This document shows, piece after piece, positions 1 through 8,371 of a stretch of DNA of 37,154 bases. The stretch is from contig CAKTOT010000010.1 in assembly GCA_934590135.1 (NCBI GenBank), positions 1-37,154 on the forward strand, in the 5' to 3' direction. This DNA comes from an uncultured Muribaculaceae bacterium. Lineage in GTDB: Bacteria > Bacteroidota > Bacteroidia > Bacteroidales > Muribaculaceae. How positions within the stretch are numbered: position 1 is the stretch's first letter; each line of letters starts with the position of its first letter. The notes under the pieces are model-generated. The model did no database searches and was not told where the DNA came from. It saw only the letters and a program-made list of their open reading frames with translations. A program made the translations under genes and the position numbers.

Positions 1-147
1 CATGGCATGTTTCGAGGTTGGGTAATCGATTATAAGTCGGAAGATTGCATGGCATTTCTATCCATCGGCAAATATACGTGTTTTTTTTTTAGAACGAAAA
101 GGCTTTGGGATAAAAATTGGGCCGCGCCTAAAAATGCGTAAATTAAT
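1..147. other. Gene-free left edge
   Basis: I see no coding region, RNA gene or promoter here. It contains a run of ten T at 81-90 that is not preceded by a hairpin. It lies downstream of the CotH-like gene, past its terminator hairpin. Confidence 0.5.
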
Positions 148-186
148 GCAAGCCGCCTCAGTCTGATAGCGGCTGAGGCGGCTTGC
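148..186 (-). terminator. Hairpin terminator of the CotH-like gene
   Basis: A perfect 14-bp inverted repeat: arm 148-161 pairs with arm 173-186 around an 11-nt loop. It begins 46 bp after the stop codon of the CotH-like gene. On the minus strand it is followed by AT-rich sequence but no continuous U run. It may therefore act partly as a 3'-end stabiliser. Confidence 0.65.
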
Positions 187-232
187 TATGAGATATGTCG
201 TTGTGAGATATGTCGTGGGACGCTGTGCAGGC

Positions 233-1996
233 TTAGCGGACGATGACTTTTGTCACCTTTATGCCATCGGAAATGATGTAGAATCCCGGGGCGGGCAGAC
301 GGAGGTCGCCGCATCCCGAGGCTGCGATTGAGCCGGTGGCGGTATAGACGTCGATATGGTTGTCGGCGTGTATTGTACGTCCGACGATGGCCCATGGCGA
401 GCCGTCGGCCTCGACATCGGTCACGGCTCCGAGGTCTATCACGGTCATGGTCTTGGTGCTCATATCTAATACAATCTTAGCATTGGATATGGTTGCATTG
501 TCTTTGAGCGTCATGTTCGAGCCTTTGTCTTTGAGCGCGTACGGGGCGTTGGGGACTACGACTTCGCCGTTGGAGCCGAGGTCGATGGTGTTCCAGTCTT
601 CGGTGGCAAGTTTGAACTCGCCCTGAAGGTTAATTTCCTCGATGGTGAAAGTGCCGTCCGGGTTGTAACCCATCGGGTTGGATAATCCCCAGCCGTTGAG
701 ATTGCCGCGCAGATACACTGTGTAGTCGGACCAATCGCTTGGCGGTTGGCTGCCCCATTGCTGTCCGAGCCATTTGGACTTCGAAACAAATTTGGAGAGG
801 AACGTGCGTGCCGCAGCCTGTTCGTCGCTGTTGCCGTAGCGCGGCCATCGTGCCACATCGGCGGAAGCGGCTGCCGAGATGCCGGCGGCAAATGCGCTGA
901 TATAGCGTTTGGTGTCAGCGTAATGCTTGGAGCAAAACTCGCTCCAGACTTCTTTGACCTTGGCTTGGAACCGCGGGAATTTGTAAATCTCGCCAATCCA
1001 GGTTTGGTTGAATGTCGGTGCGTCCCAGATAAACTGCGAAGTGCCTCGGTTGTATGCGTTGCCGAAGTCCCATACGGGGCCGAAAACCCATTTGGAGTCG
1101 TTGCCCAATTGCTTGTGCATATAGCAGCTTCCGTGAAACGATTCGCAATCGTCCATAATTTCCTGTACGATGTAATATCGCGCGAGCGCATCAATGTCCA
1201 CGTATTTTTCCCATTCGGTCGAAGACTTGTCCGAGGCGTATATTGCTGCATTTATGGACTGCATCTGCGAAATTAGGTAAGAGCCTTGGACCGAAGACAG
1301 GACTTCGGGAGTCTTGTAGGTAAAGATTATTCGTTCGCCGTTGCCTTCGGTAATCTCGACATGCGGGTCGGTGTCGTAATTGTCTATTTCGACAAGCCAG
1401 CCTCCGGTGACGGCTTCAGGGTCTGTGGCGTTGTCCGCTTGTTCGACGATGTCCACGCGGTCCGGGTCGACGCGTACCAGTTCGGTGAGGAAATACAGCC
1501 CGATGTACTCGCCGTTGAGCAACACTTCCACCGGTTCGGCCATCGGGGTCCATGCCAATCCGAGTCGTCGGCTGAGTTCGAAGCCTACGGCGTTGCGCAA
1601 AAAGCCGAGGCCGTCGTCTGCGTGTGCCAGCAGCCCGAAATGCTTGTTTTTCTTCATGCCAAGGATGGACACCTTCTTGTCAAACTTCAGACGATAAGGC
1701 TTTTTGTCGAATCCGGTCCACGTGTAATTGCCACGACCTTTGATTTTAAGCGATACCGGTGCATCGGCGCTACCGAGAGACTCAATGCCGCTTACGCCGT
1801 TGGCGTCGAGGTATAGTGTGGCATTCACGTAATCCTCTTTGGAGGTTATGGCTGCGCCGTTTTCGGTGTTGATATATAGAAGAGGCAGTGTTCCCGAGGG
1901 CTCGGCCGCATACGATATGGCGGCCGCCAGAAGGACAAAAAGCGAAGATATAAAAGTCTTGGCTACGGAAGAATGCGTACAATTGAATGAATGCAT
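233..1996 (-). CDS. Secreted CotH-kinase family protein with SusE/F-like domain
   Basis: A 587-aa protein. The start at 1996 gives a signal peptide (hydrophobic stretch before AAEPSG); a longer reading frame begins at 2062 but lacks a leader. The CotH kinase-like fold spans roughly residues 40-390, with GRGNYTW at 87-93, a KKPYRLKFDKK stretch just after it, NGEYIGLY at 161-168 and the metal-binding DFG at 310-312 in GPVWDFGNAYN. Residues about 425-513 (YLRGNLNGWG, GEFKLA) resemble the starch-binding modules of SusE/SusF outer-membrane proteins. The C-terminus ends PGFYI...KVTKVIVR, a tail type common on exported Bacteroidales proteins. CotH proteins are atypical protein kinases in spore formers; the substrate here is unknown. 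The gene is monocistronic with its own promoter and terminator. Confidence 0.85.
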   Translation of the reverse strand: MHSFNCTHSSVAKTFISSLFVLLAAAISYAAEPSGTLPLLYINTENGAAITSKEDYVNATLYLDANGVSGIESLGSADAPVSLKIKGRGNYTWTGFDKKPYRLKFDKKVSILGMKKNKHFGLLAHADDGLGFLRNAVGFELSRRLGLAWTPMAEPVEVLLNGEYIGLYFLTELVRVDPDRVDIVEQADNATDPEAVTGGWLVEIDNYDTDPHVEITEGNGERIIFTYKTPEVLSSVQGSYLISQMQSINAAIYASDKSSTEWEKYVDIDALARYYIVQEIMDDCESFHGSCYMHKQLGNDSKWVFGPVWDFGNAYNRGTSQFIWDAPTFNQTWIGEIYKFPRFQAKVKEVWSEFCSKHYADTKRYISAFAAGISAAASADVARWPRYGNSDEQAAARTFLSKFVSKSKWLGQQWGSQPPSDWSDYTVYLRGNLNGWGLSNPMGYNPDGTFTIEEINLQGEFKLATEDWNTIDLGSNGEVVVPNAPYALKDKGSNMTLKDNATISNAKIVLDMSTKTMTVIDLGAVTDVEADGSPWAIVGRTIHADNHIDVYTATGSIAASGCGDLRLPAPGFYIISDGIKVTKVIVR

Positions 1997-2124
1997 AGCT
2001 GTGTAATGTTGTGGAAGTGTGAATGCACAGACGCGACTGACACCTAAGCACGATATGACCATAAACGCATAGTCGTATCATCGGCGAGGCCGTGGGGGTC
2101 GCGTCAGCAGTAAGTATGATGATG

Positions 2125-2155
2125 CAAAAGTATCGAAATAATGGCTAACAGCCAA
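2125..2155 (-). promoter_or_regulatory. Bacteroidetes-type promoter for the CotH-like gene
   Basis: On the minus strand, -7 element TACTTTTG at 2132-2125 and TTG at 2155-2153, separated by 20 nt. This matches the Bacteroidetes sigma-ABfr consensus TTG-N19-21-TAnnTTTG. The predicted transcription start is near 2117, about 120 nt before the start codon at 1996. Confidence 0.75.
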
Positions 2156-2222
2156 GCGCTAAGCCGCTTTTTTTTATCAAATTTCCCGGCAGTTGTCGTA
2201 TCGGTCGGGCGTAATACTCTTG

Positions 2223-3224
2223 TCAGAGGCGGCAAAGGATGCTCGTGGGGACGAGTAGGGCAAGGCGGTTACGCAGGCGCGTATGTATGTCAGTGAGCGC
2301 GCGCCGGCGGTCGGCATTGATGTCTTTGCGGCATCGTGTCAGTGTGTTCTGCAATGCCGTGATGTCGCAATCCGAGGTTGTCCGTCCCGAGCCGGTAGTA
2401 TCCGGTGTTGTGTCGTGCTGCAGGGCTCGTATCGTGCGTGCGGCGGTGACCATAATGTTGAAACGTGCAGACAGTCGCCTATCCAAGGCCGCGCTCACAA
2501 GTGTCTTGTCGCCCAAGTCTTTGGCCCACGTGACGATGTCGTCCGTGACATCGAGCACATCGGCACGGTGGCTGTCCCAGCGGTGAACGAAACTGGCGTC
2601 GTGTTGTCTGTAAAAGTATATCGGTGTCGTGTCGTGGACGATAGCCCCGGCGCGCCAATACAATTTGTAGAATATATCCAGGTCTTCGTAGCGGCGACCT
2701 TCGGTGTAGCGCAAGCCGTCGAAGATATTCGCACGGAAGGCCTTGGCGCACGACATAGGCTCATGATAAGGATGCCGCCGCAGGGTGGCTATGACGGCCT
2801 CGTGTGCCGACATTACTCGTGGTCGTGCCTCGTGCAACGGCGTGGCCGCGCCAAAGGGCTGGGCGGTGTGCCGGCAGGCTATGGCCGGGATGTCCGGATA
2901 TCGGTCGGCGAGACTCATAAGCCTCTGCAAAGCCTCCGGGTGCAATGTGTCGTCCGCGTCGACGAAGGTGACGTATTCGGATGTGACGGCATCGAGCGCG
3001 GTATTGCGTGCCGCCGATGGGCCGCCGTTAGGACGCGACATCAGCCGGATACGCGCGTCTGTGCGGGCGTATCCGGCTGCTATGTCGGCCGTGGCGTCGG
3101 TGGAACCGTCATCAACGATTATCGTCTGCCAGTCGCTGTAAGATTGCGCGAGGATGCTGTCAAGACATTCGGCAATCCAGGGAGCGGCGTTGTAGGCCGG
3201 GATGACGATGGCGATGCGTTCCAT
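2223..3224 (-). CDS. Family 2 glycosyltransferase
   Basis: A 333-aa GT-A fold transferase. The N-terminus reads RIAIVIPAYNAAPWI, followed by VDDGS at 37-41 (nucleotide-sugar binding) and VDADD at 88-92 (the DXD-type metal site). These are the usual GT2 landmarks in the usual spacing. No signal peptide or clear membrane helix is visible, so it probably acts on the cytoplasmic face on a lipid-linked or capsular glycan precursor; the sugar specificity cannot be read from sequence. It begins 28 bp after the GHL10 gene stop, so it is likely the last gene of the MFS-GHL10-GT2 operon. No clear minus-strand terminator follows it. Confidence 0.88.
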   Translation of the reverse strand: MERIAIVIPAYNAAPWIAECLDSILAQSYSDWQTIIVDDGSTDATADIAAGYARTDARIRLMSRPNGGPSAARNTALDAVTSEYVTFVDADDTLHPEALQRLMSLADRYPDIPAIACRHTAQPFGAATPLHEARPRVMSAHEAVIATLRRHPYHEPMSCAKAFRANIFDGLRYTEGRRYEDLDIFYKLYWRAGAIVHDTTPIYFYRQHDASFVHRWDSHRADVLDVTDDIVTWAKDLGDKTLVSAALDRRLSARFNIMVTAARTIRALQHDTTPDTTGSGRTTSDCDITALQNTLTRCRKDINADRRRALTDIHTRLRNRLALLVPTSILCRL

Positions 3225-3252
3225 AACGGTGTTGAGTTGTGAGGACTCGGAT

Positions 3253-4749
3253 TTATTCGATAGTCAGAGGCCGTGACGGAGATGATTCGTTGTTGGTGCG
3301 GTTGACGGCCGTGACAACGTAAATACCCGGTTTATCAGCTAAGTATGTGTCCGAATATACGACATCGACGATGTATTTAGGATTGTCTATGGGTGTGCCC
3401 TTGGTGCCTTTGGGAAAGCGGTATACTACAAAATGGGTGGCGTCCATGACGGTGCCGCGAGCCTGCGGTACATCCCATTTGATAGCGCATGGACGGCCCG
3501 AGGTGGCGCGGCGTAAATTGGACGGCGCCACGGGCGCATCGGAGCATATCCACGGGTATGTCGGGGGTAGTGCCACGGTAGCTTGTATATCGTGGGCCAG
3601 CGAATCGGCCACGCCGCCTACGTTGGCTGTAATGGCGTATGCCGGCCACCAGCAATTGCCTTGGACATTAGGTAGCGAGCGCGACAAATCCACCTTATGA
3701 TGTAATTGCGTGGGATCGGTGGATGGAGCCGGGTCCTTGTGCGTCATGATGTTGTGCACGTCTTGACCGAAGTACATATGTCGTGGTCCGGCATTGTCGT
3801 TCCACCATTGAGCCAGTACGAGTGTCGAGGCGCGTTTGTGCTCCAATTCCCAGTACAATTGAGGTAGCAGGTAGTCAATCCAACCTTTTTCGGACCACAG
3901 CAATACATCGGCGTATAGTGCATCGTAGTTTTGCAGGCCGTTGGTGTTGCTGCCGCGCGGGTCGCTGGATTTGTTGCGCCAGATGCCGAAGGGGCTTATG
4001 CCGAAGCGCACCCATGGTTTTGCGCCCGAAGTGATGGCGTTGTGAATTTCTTCGATGAGCAAATCCACGTTTTGGCGACGCCAGTCGCCGCGGTTCATGC
4101 CCTTGCCGTACTTGGCGTACGAGGCGTCGTCCGGAAAGTCGATGCCTTTGGCCGGGTAGGGGTAGAAGTAGTCGTCGAAGTGTATTCCGTCGACATCATA
4201 GCGGTTGACGATGTCCATAACCACGTCGGTGATGAACTTGCGATTTTCGGGCAGTCCGGGATCAAAGTACATCTTGTCATCGCCCTTATATGTGACAAAA
4301 CGCCACGGCTCGCGGTGGTACAGATGCGAGGGTGCCAACTTCTCGTTCTTGGTGGTTGTGACGCGGTAGGGATTGAGCCATGCGTGCAGCTCCATGCCGC
4401 GCTTGTGGCATTGCTCAATCATGAATTGCAACGGATCCCAGTACGGCGAAGGCGCCTTACCGCCCTTGGTAAGGAAGCGACTCCACGGTTCCAACTTGCT
4501 GGGGTAGAAGGCATCGGCGCTGGGACGCACCTGAAAGAGTATGGCGTTGCATCCTGCGGCGCGGAGGCTGTCAAGTTGCGAAATCAGGTATTTCTGTAGC
4601 TCGGCAGTGCCTTTGCGCAGATATTGACCTTGGAAGACGGTGTGCATCCATCCTCCGCGAAATTCGCGCTTGGGCGCTGTCGGGTGCGAAGCGGCAGCAG
4701 TGGCTGCCATACCCACTACGAGGGCTAAGGCTGTCAATAGTCGTTTCAT
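3253..4749 (-). CDS. GHL10/DUF187 family glycoside hydrolase-like protein
   Basis: A 498-aa secreted protein. I chose the start at 4749 because MKRLLTALALVVGMAATAAAS is a clear signal peptide; the reading frame extends upstream to 4941 but that part overlaps the MFS gene. After the signal, KREFRGGWMHTVFQGQY begins a TIM-barrel of the GHL10 (DUF187, YngK-like) family, with AILFQVRPSADAFYPS, LHAWLNPYR and DGIHFDDYFYPYP. The C-terminal ~100 residues look like a fibronectin type III module. Family members are predicted glycosidases, often proposed to act on cell-wall or host glycans, but substrates are poorly defined. It begins 46 bp after the MFS gene stop, suggesting co-transcription. Confidence 0.88.
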   Translation of the reverse strand: MKRLLTALALVVGMAATAAASHPTAPKREFRGGWMHTVFQGQYLRKGTAELQKYLISQLDSLRAAGCNAILFQVRPSADAFYPSKLEPWSRFLTKGGKAPSPYWDPLQFMIEQCHKRGMELHAWLNPYRVTTTKNEKLAPSHLYHREPWRFVTYKGDDKMYFDPGLPENRKFITDVVMDIVNRYDVDGIHFDDYFYPYPAKGIDFPDDASYAKYGKGMNRGDWRRQNVDLLIEEIHNAITSGAKPWVRFGISPFGIWRNKSSDPRGSNTNGLQNYDALYADVLLWSEKGWIDYLLPQLYWELEHKRASTLVLAQWWNDNAGPRHMYFGQDVHNIMTHKDPAPSTDPTQLHHKVDLSRSLPNVQGNCWWPAYAITANVGGVADSLAHDIQATVALPPTYPWICSDAPVAPSNLRRATSGRPCAIKWDVPQARGTVMDATHFVVYRFPKGTKGTPIDNPKYIVDVVYSDTYLADKPGIYVVTAVNRTNNESSPSRPLTIE

Positions 4750-4795
4750 TGTATTGTCTTGGCTGTGAGTGTTGTTTCGTTTTGCGTGAATTGCC

Positions 4796-6511
4796 TTAGA
4801 TTTCAGCGGCTTCGACTTCGACCTCCTTGGTCTCGGCGTTTTCGGCTTTGACGTTGGGCAGTTCGAGGCCGAGATGCTGACGGCGGTCGATGACTTTAAG
4901 CACCAGGCCAAGTACCAATGCGGCCACGCCGAGGCATGCAAGCATCAGCAGCGGGTTGGTGTAGTCGTATGATACGGCGGCCGTCTCTGCATCCATAGTC
5001 TTGTCGGCGACGGCTTGCACCAGTTCGGGATTGGATGCGTCCAGGACCTTGCCGATGAGCAGGGGGAATAGCCACAAGCCGATGTTCTGAATCCAGAAGA
5101 TGAGCGCGTATGCCGAGCCGATGATTTTGGCGTCAACCAGCTTGGGCACGCTGGGCCATAGTGAAGCGGGAACGAGCGAGAACGATGCGCCCAGTACCAG
5201 GATTGTCGCATAAGCCACGCATACACCGCCTACGGGGCTGCCCTTGAACATAGGCAGGACAAAGGCAAAAGTCAGGTGGCACAATATCAGCAGCACCGAA
5301 CCGATGACCAGCATCGAGGCTGCCTTGCCCTTGTAGTCTACGTATTTGCCGAGGATGGGGGTGATACCTACGGCCAGCAGCGGGAATACGGCGAAGATAG
5401 CGGCTGCGCTCTGGCGCATATAACCGAAGAAGCAGTAGGTGATGAGAGCCAAGATAGCAAGACCGAGCAAGCTGTACTTGAGTACCTTGTCCTTGCTGAA
5501 ATTGAAAGCGAAAGATGCAGCGGCTACGACAATCATGATGACGTACTGGATGACGGTCACCGTGTCTGAAGCCCAAAAGCTGTCGGGCGCCGGAGCGTCA
5601 AGCGTCAGATTGCATTGCAGCATATTGACGGCGTATTTTTGGAAGGGGAAGATAGCCGAGTAATATAGTACGCACAGCAACGCTACAAGCCAGAATCCGC
5701 TGGAACGCAAAATCTTGCCAAGGTCGGAAATGCGGAACGGGTCGTCTTTTTCTTCGGAAGCATCGTCGAGTTTACGGTCCATAAAGAAGTAGACGATGAA
5801 CATGATGAGCGCTATCAGCAGCAGCACCACGCCGAAGGCCACCGAGCGGGAGACATCCACGGTACCGCCCATCTTGGCAAACATCGGCGAGAATATCATG
5901 CAGGTAGCCACGCCAAGTCGTGCCAACGCCATTTCGCTGCCCATAGCCAGAGCCATTTCGCGACCTTGGAACCACTTGACGATACCGCGGCTGACGGTGA
6001 TGCCGGCCATTTCGACGCCGCAACCGAAGATCATAAAGCCTACGGCGGAAAGCTTGGCCGAGGCGGGCATACCTTCATAGAAAGGCGAGATACCCAGTTC
6101 ATCGAAGCCGGGGATGTAGTTCAGATTGTTGTTGAACCATATTTCCAAGCCGCTGCCGGCAAACATGTCGGTGACGGCATACCAGTTGATGGCCGCGCCT
6201 ATCAGCATCACCGTGCCCGAAAGTACGGCGGTGAAGCGCACGCCCATCTTGTCGAGGATGATGCCTGCAAATATCAGGAAGAATATGAAGACGTTCAGAA
6301 ATGTTTCGCTGCCCTGCATTGTGCCGAAGGCGGTGGAATCCCATCCACGCTCCGATTGCATCAAGTCTTTGATAGGAGACAAGATGTCCATAAAGATGTA
6401 CGAGCAGAACATTGCCAGTGCCAACAGTCCGAGGGCTGTCCACCGTGCCCACGCTTTGTCACGGAGGCTTTCGGGCCGCTTCAGTGTGGCCGCTTGTGTG
6501 ATTTTAGACAT
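4796..6511 (-). CDS. MFS transporter, MFSD1-like
   Basis: A 571-aa integral membrane protein with about 12 hydrophobic helices in two halves. These are separated by a charged cytoplasmic loop near MDRKLDDASEEKDD. The C-terminal half contains SLWPSVPKLVDAK followed by GSAYALIFWIQNIGLW, which resembles the signature of the MFSD1 subfamily. MFSD1 transports dipeptides in animals, so peptide transport is one possibility here, but the substrate is inference. The C-terminal tail is acidic (Glu/Ala-rich). It is the first gene of a probable operon with the GHL10 hydrolase and GT2 transferase, which might suggest import of a product released by the hydrolase. Confidence 0.85.
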   Translation of the reverse strand: MSKITQAATLKRPESLRDKAWARWTALGLLALAMFCSYIFMDILSPIKDLMQSERGWDSTAFGTMQGSETFLNVFIFFLIFAGIILDKMGVRFTAVLSGTVMLIGAAINWYAVTDMFAGSGLEIWFNNNLNYIPGFDELGISPFYEGMPASAKLSAVGFMIFGCGVEMAGITVSRGIVKWFQGREMALAMGSEMALARLGVATCMIFSPMFAKMGGTVDVSRSVAFGVVLLLIALIMFIVYFFMDRKLDDASEEKDDPFRISDLGKILRSSGFWLVALLCVLYYSAIFPFQKYAVNMLQCNLTLDAPAPDSFWASDTVTVIQYVIMIVVAAASFAFNFSKDKVLKYSLLGLAILALITYCFFGYMRQSAAAIFAVFPLLAVGITPILGKYVDYKGKAASMLVIGSVLLILCHLTFAFVLPMFKGSPVGGVCVAYATILVLGASFSLVPASLWPSVPKLVDAKIIGSAYALIFWIQNIGLWLFPLLIGKVLDASNPELVQAVADKTMDAETAAVSYDYTNPLLMLACLGVAALVLGLVLKVIDRRQHLGLELPNVKAENAETKEVEVEAAEI

Positions 6512-6640
6512 AATGAAATGTGATTATGTAGTGTTATTATATTGTATTTCGGTGTGATGTACAGGTTATTACGCTGTATTTTCGACGGCGAGCGGTGGCC
6601 CTTGCCATAACGGGGTCGGGCCATCGACTCCTTATTACTG

Positions 6641-6648
6641 CAAAAGTA
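6641..6648 (-). promoter_or_regulatory. -7 element upstream of the MFS-GHL10-GT2 operon
   Basis: TACTTTTG on the minus strand matches the Bacteroidetes -7 consensus. No good TTG is seen at the expected -33 distance. The leader would be about 120 nt to the MFS start at 6511. It lies in the 289-bp divergent region shared with the metal-uptake genes. Confidence 0.6.
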
Positions 6649-6742
6649 CGCAAAAAAATCCAGCTACTGTCCATAAAGACCGAAAATCAGCGGCTGAATG
6701 CACGTAAAAGTCGAGAATGACGAGCGGTAATCAAAAAATGTG

Positions 6743-6750
6743 TAACTTTG
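6743..6750 (+). promoter_or_regulatory. -7 element of the metal-uptake genes
   Basis: TAACTTTG on the plus strand is a perfect TAnnTTTG. The start of transcription would be near 6757, which rules out in-frame ATGs at 6717 and 6738 and supports translation from 6801. I see no clear Zur/Fur-type palindrome here. Confidence 0.6.
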
Positions 6751-6800
6751 CAGTAAGGGAAGCGCACGGGGTGCCTGCGATCTTTCCGCTTTTAGTATTT

Positions 6801-7673
6801 ATGGAAAGCGACAATAGCAATATACGAGTATTCTTACCGATAGTTACGGCTTTCACTATGCTGGCTATGGCGTTATGCGGCTGTAGCGGCACGGATGACG
6901 GCCGTCCGGTACTTACAGTGAGCATCGAGCCCCAGCGTGCCTTGCTGGAAGATATCGTAGGCGACCGCTTTGAGGTGCAGACCCTGCTGACGTCCGGTGC
7001 CAATCCGGAGACCTTTGAGCCGACATTACGCGCACGCATGGATGTGGATAAGTCAAGGGCCTACTTTACTATAGGCGGTATGCCTTTCGAGACGGCTTTG
7101 GCATCGACGCTTCCATCGACGGTGCGCCTTGTGGATTGCGCCAAGGGTATCAAACCGATATACAATACACATGACCATGGCGACGGACACGAACATATCG
7201 CCGATCCGCATACGTGGTCGTCGGTGCGCAATGCTCGTATCATTGCCCGCAATATGTACCAAGCGGTAGTGTCCATCGACAAAGAAGGTCGGGAGTACTA
7301 CCATGACAGGTATGATGCGCTTGAGCATCACCTTGATTCGATAGACCGCCTCTGGAGCGAGAAGCTGAAGACGGCGCCGACACGTGCCTTCGCTATCTGG
7401 CATCCGTCGTTGAGCTACTTTGCCCGCGACTATGGCCTGCAACAGATTTCGGTCGGCTTCGAGAACAAGGAGATGCCGCCGTCGGCAATGGCGCACACTG
7501 CCGGCGAGGCACGCCGGGCCGGTGCACGCGTACTATTCTTCCAGCGCGAGTATGACTCGCGTCAGGCCCAAAGTATGAACCAAATGTTGGACGCTCGTCT
7601 CGTAATTATTAATCCGTTGGACTATGACTGGGAAGGACAATTGTCAATCGTCGTCGAAGCCTTGTGCCACTGA
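6801..7673 (+). CDS. Metal ABC transporter substrate-binding lipoprotein (ZnuA-like)
   Basis: A 290-aa protein of the cluster A-I (ZnuA/TroA) solute-binding family. An N-terminal hydrophobic segment runs into ALCGC, a slightly unusual lipobox with Cys28 as the lipidation site. The mature protein has the family hallmarks: TSGANPETFEPT (SG.sPH..ep in most members) and a His-rich segment HDHGDGHEHIADPHTW at 124-139, which combines the flexible metal-sensing loop with the conserved DPH.W metal ligand. Zinc or manganese is the likely cargo; zinc is favoured by the His loop. It overlaps the downstream ATPase gene by 50 bp, implying translational coupling. Confidence 0.88.
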   Translation: MESDNSNIRVFLPIVTAFTMLAMALCGCSGTDDGRPVLTVSIEPQRALLEDIVGDRFEVQTLLTSGANPETFEPTLRARMDVDKSRAYFTIGGMPFETALASTLPSTVRLVDCAKGIKPIYNTHDHGDGHEHIADPHTWSSVRNARIIARNMYQAVVSIDKEGREYYHDRYDALEHHLDSIDRLWSEKLKTAPTRAFAIWHPSLSYFARDYGLQQISVGFENKEMPPSAMAHTAGEARRAGARVLFFQREYDSRQAQSMNQMLDARLVIINPLDYDWEGQLSIVVEALCH

Positions 7674-8334
7674 TAGAGAGGTGCTATTGTCGCTGTCCGG
7701 CGTGGGTATGAGCTGGGACGGACGCGAGGTGCTGCGCAATATCAGCTTTGATGTACGTCAGGGCGATTTTATAGCCATCACCGGTCCCAACGGCGGCGGC
7801 AAAACTACGCTTTTGCGCATTCTGTTAGGGCTGCTGCGCCCCACGTGCGGCACGGTTATGCGTAATCGTGATGTGCGTGTCGGCTATTTGCCGCAAAAAA
7901 ACATGATAGACTCACGTTTCCCGATAAGTGTGCACGAAGTCATCAGTTCCGGGCTCTTGGCTTTGGATATGGACAAGGACGAGCGTCGCAGATTGTATGA
8001 CGAGACTATACGCCGTGTCGGACTTGAAGCGCATGCCGAGCAACCTATAGGGCAGTTGTCCGGCGGCCAGTTGCAACGTGCGCTCCTGGGACGTGCCATT
8101 ATCTCACATCCGCGACTACTGGTGATGGATGAGCCTCTCAGTTATATAGACAAGCATTTCGAGGCCCAGCTCTACGACTTAATACGCGAATTGGCACGCG
8201 ATACGACCATTGTGCTCGTGTCGCATGAGATGACTACCATTGCCGGGATGGCCAACCGTCATTTCATCATAGATGTGAATTTGCACGAGTGTTCCGCACC
8301 GCACCACTATATACATAGCGATTGCGACGAGTGA
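7624..8334 (+). CDS. Metal ABC transporter ATP-binding protein (ZnuC-like)
   Basis: A 236-aa ABC ATPase with Walker A GPNGGGKT at 54-61, signature LSGGQ at 145-149, Walker B LLVMDE at 165-170 and the switch His in VLVSHEM. It is closest in style to the zinc/manganese (ZnuC/MntB) subfamily. The start at 7624 lies inside the 3' end of the binding-protein gene; the next in-frame ATG at 7708 would remove part of the first strand. A third, membrane-permease gene would be expected next, but the following gene is on the opposite strand and unrelated. The permease must be encoded elsewhere if the system works. Confidence 0.9.
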   Translation: MTGKDNCQSSSKPCATDREVLLSLSGVGMSWDGREVLRNISFDVRQGDFIAITGPNGGGKTTLLRILLGLLRPTCGTVMRNRDVRVGYLPQKNMIDSRFPISVHEVISSGLLALDMDKDERRRLYDETIRRVGLEAHAEQPIGQLSGGQLQRALLGRAIISHPRLLVMDEPLSYIDKHFEAQLYDLIRELARDTTIVLVSHEMTTIAGMANRHFIIDVNLHECSAPHHYIHSDCDE

Positions 8335-8371
8335 CGTTGCTGTATTTTATCAGTTTTGGTATTTAGTGCGT

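Noticed and set aside
81..90. Run of ten T near the left edge as a terminator
   Set aside because: No stem precedes it on the plus strand, and on the minus strand the run is A.
2168..2175. Run of eight T as a terminator on the plus strand
   Set aside because: No plus-strand gene lies upstream and the preceding stem possibilities are short. On the minus strand it is a run of A within the upstream region of the CotH-like gene.
2283..3242. Open frame of 319 codons on the plus strand opposite the GT2 gene
   Set aside because: The minus-strand GT2 has clear motifs. The opposite frame has none and no promoter.
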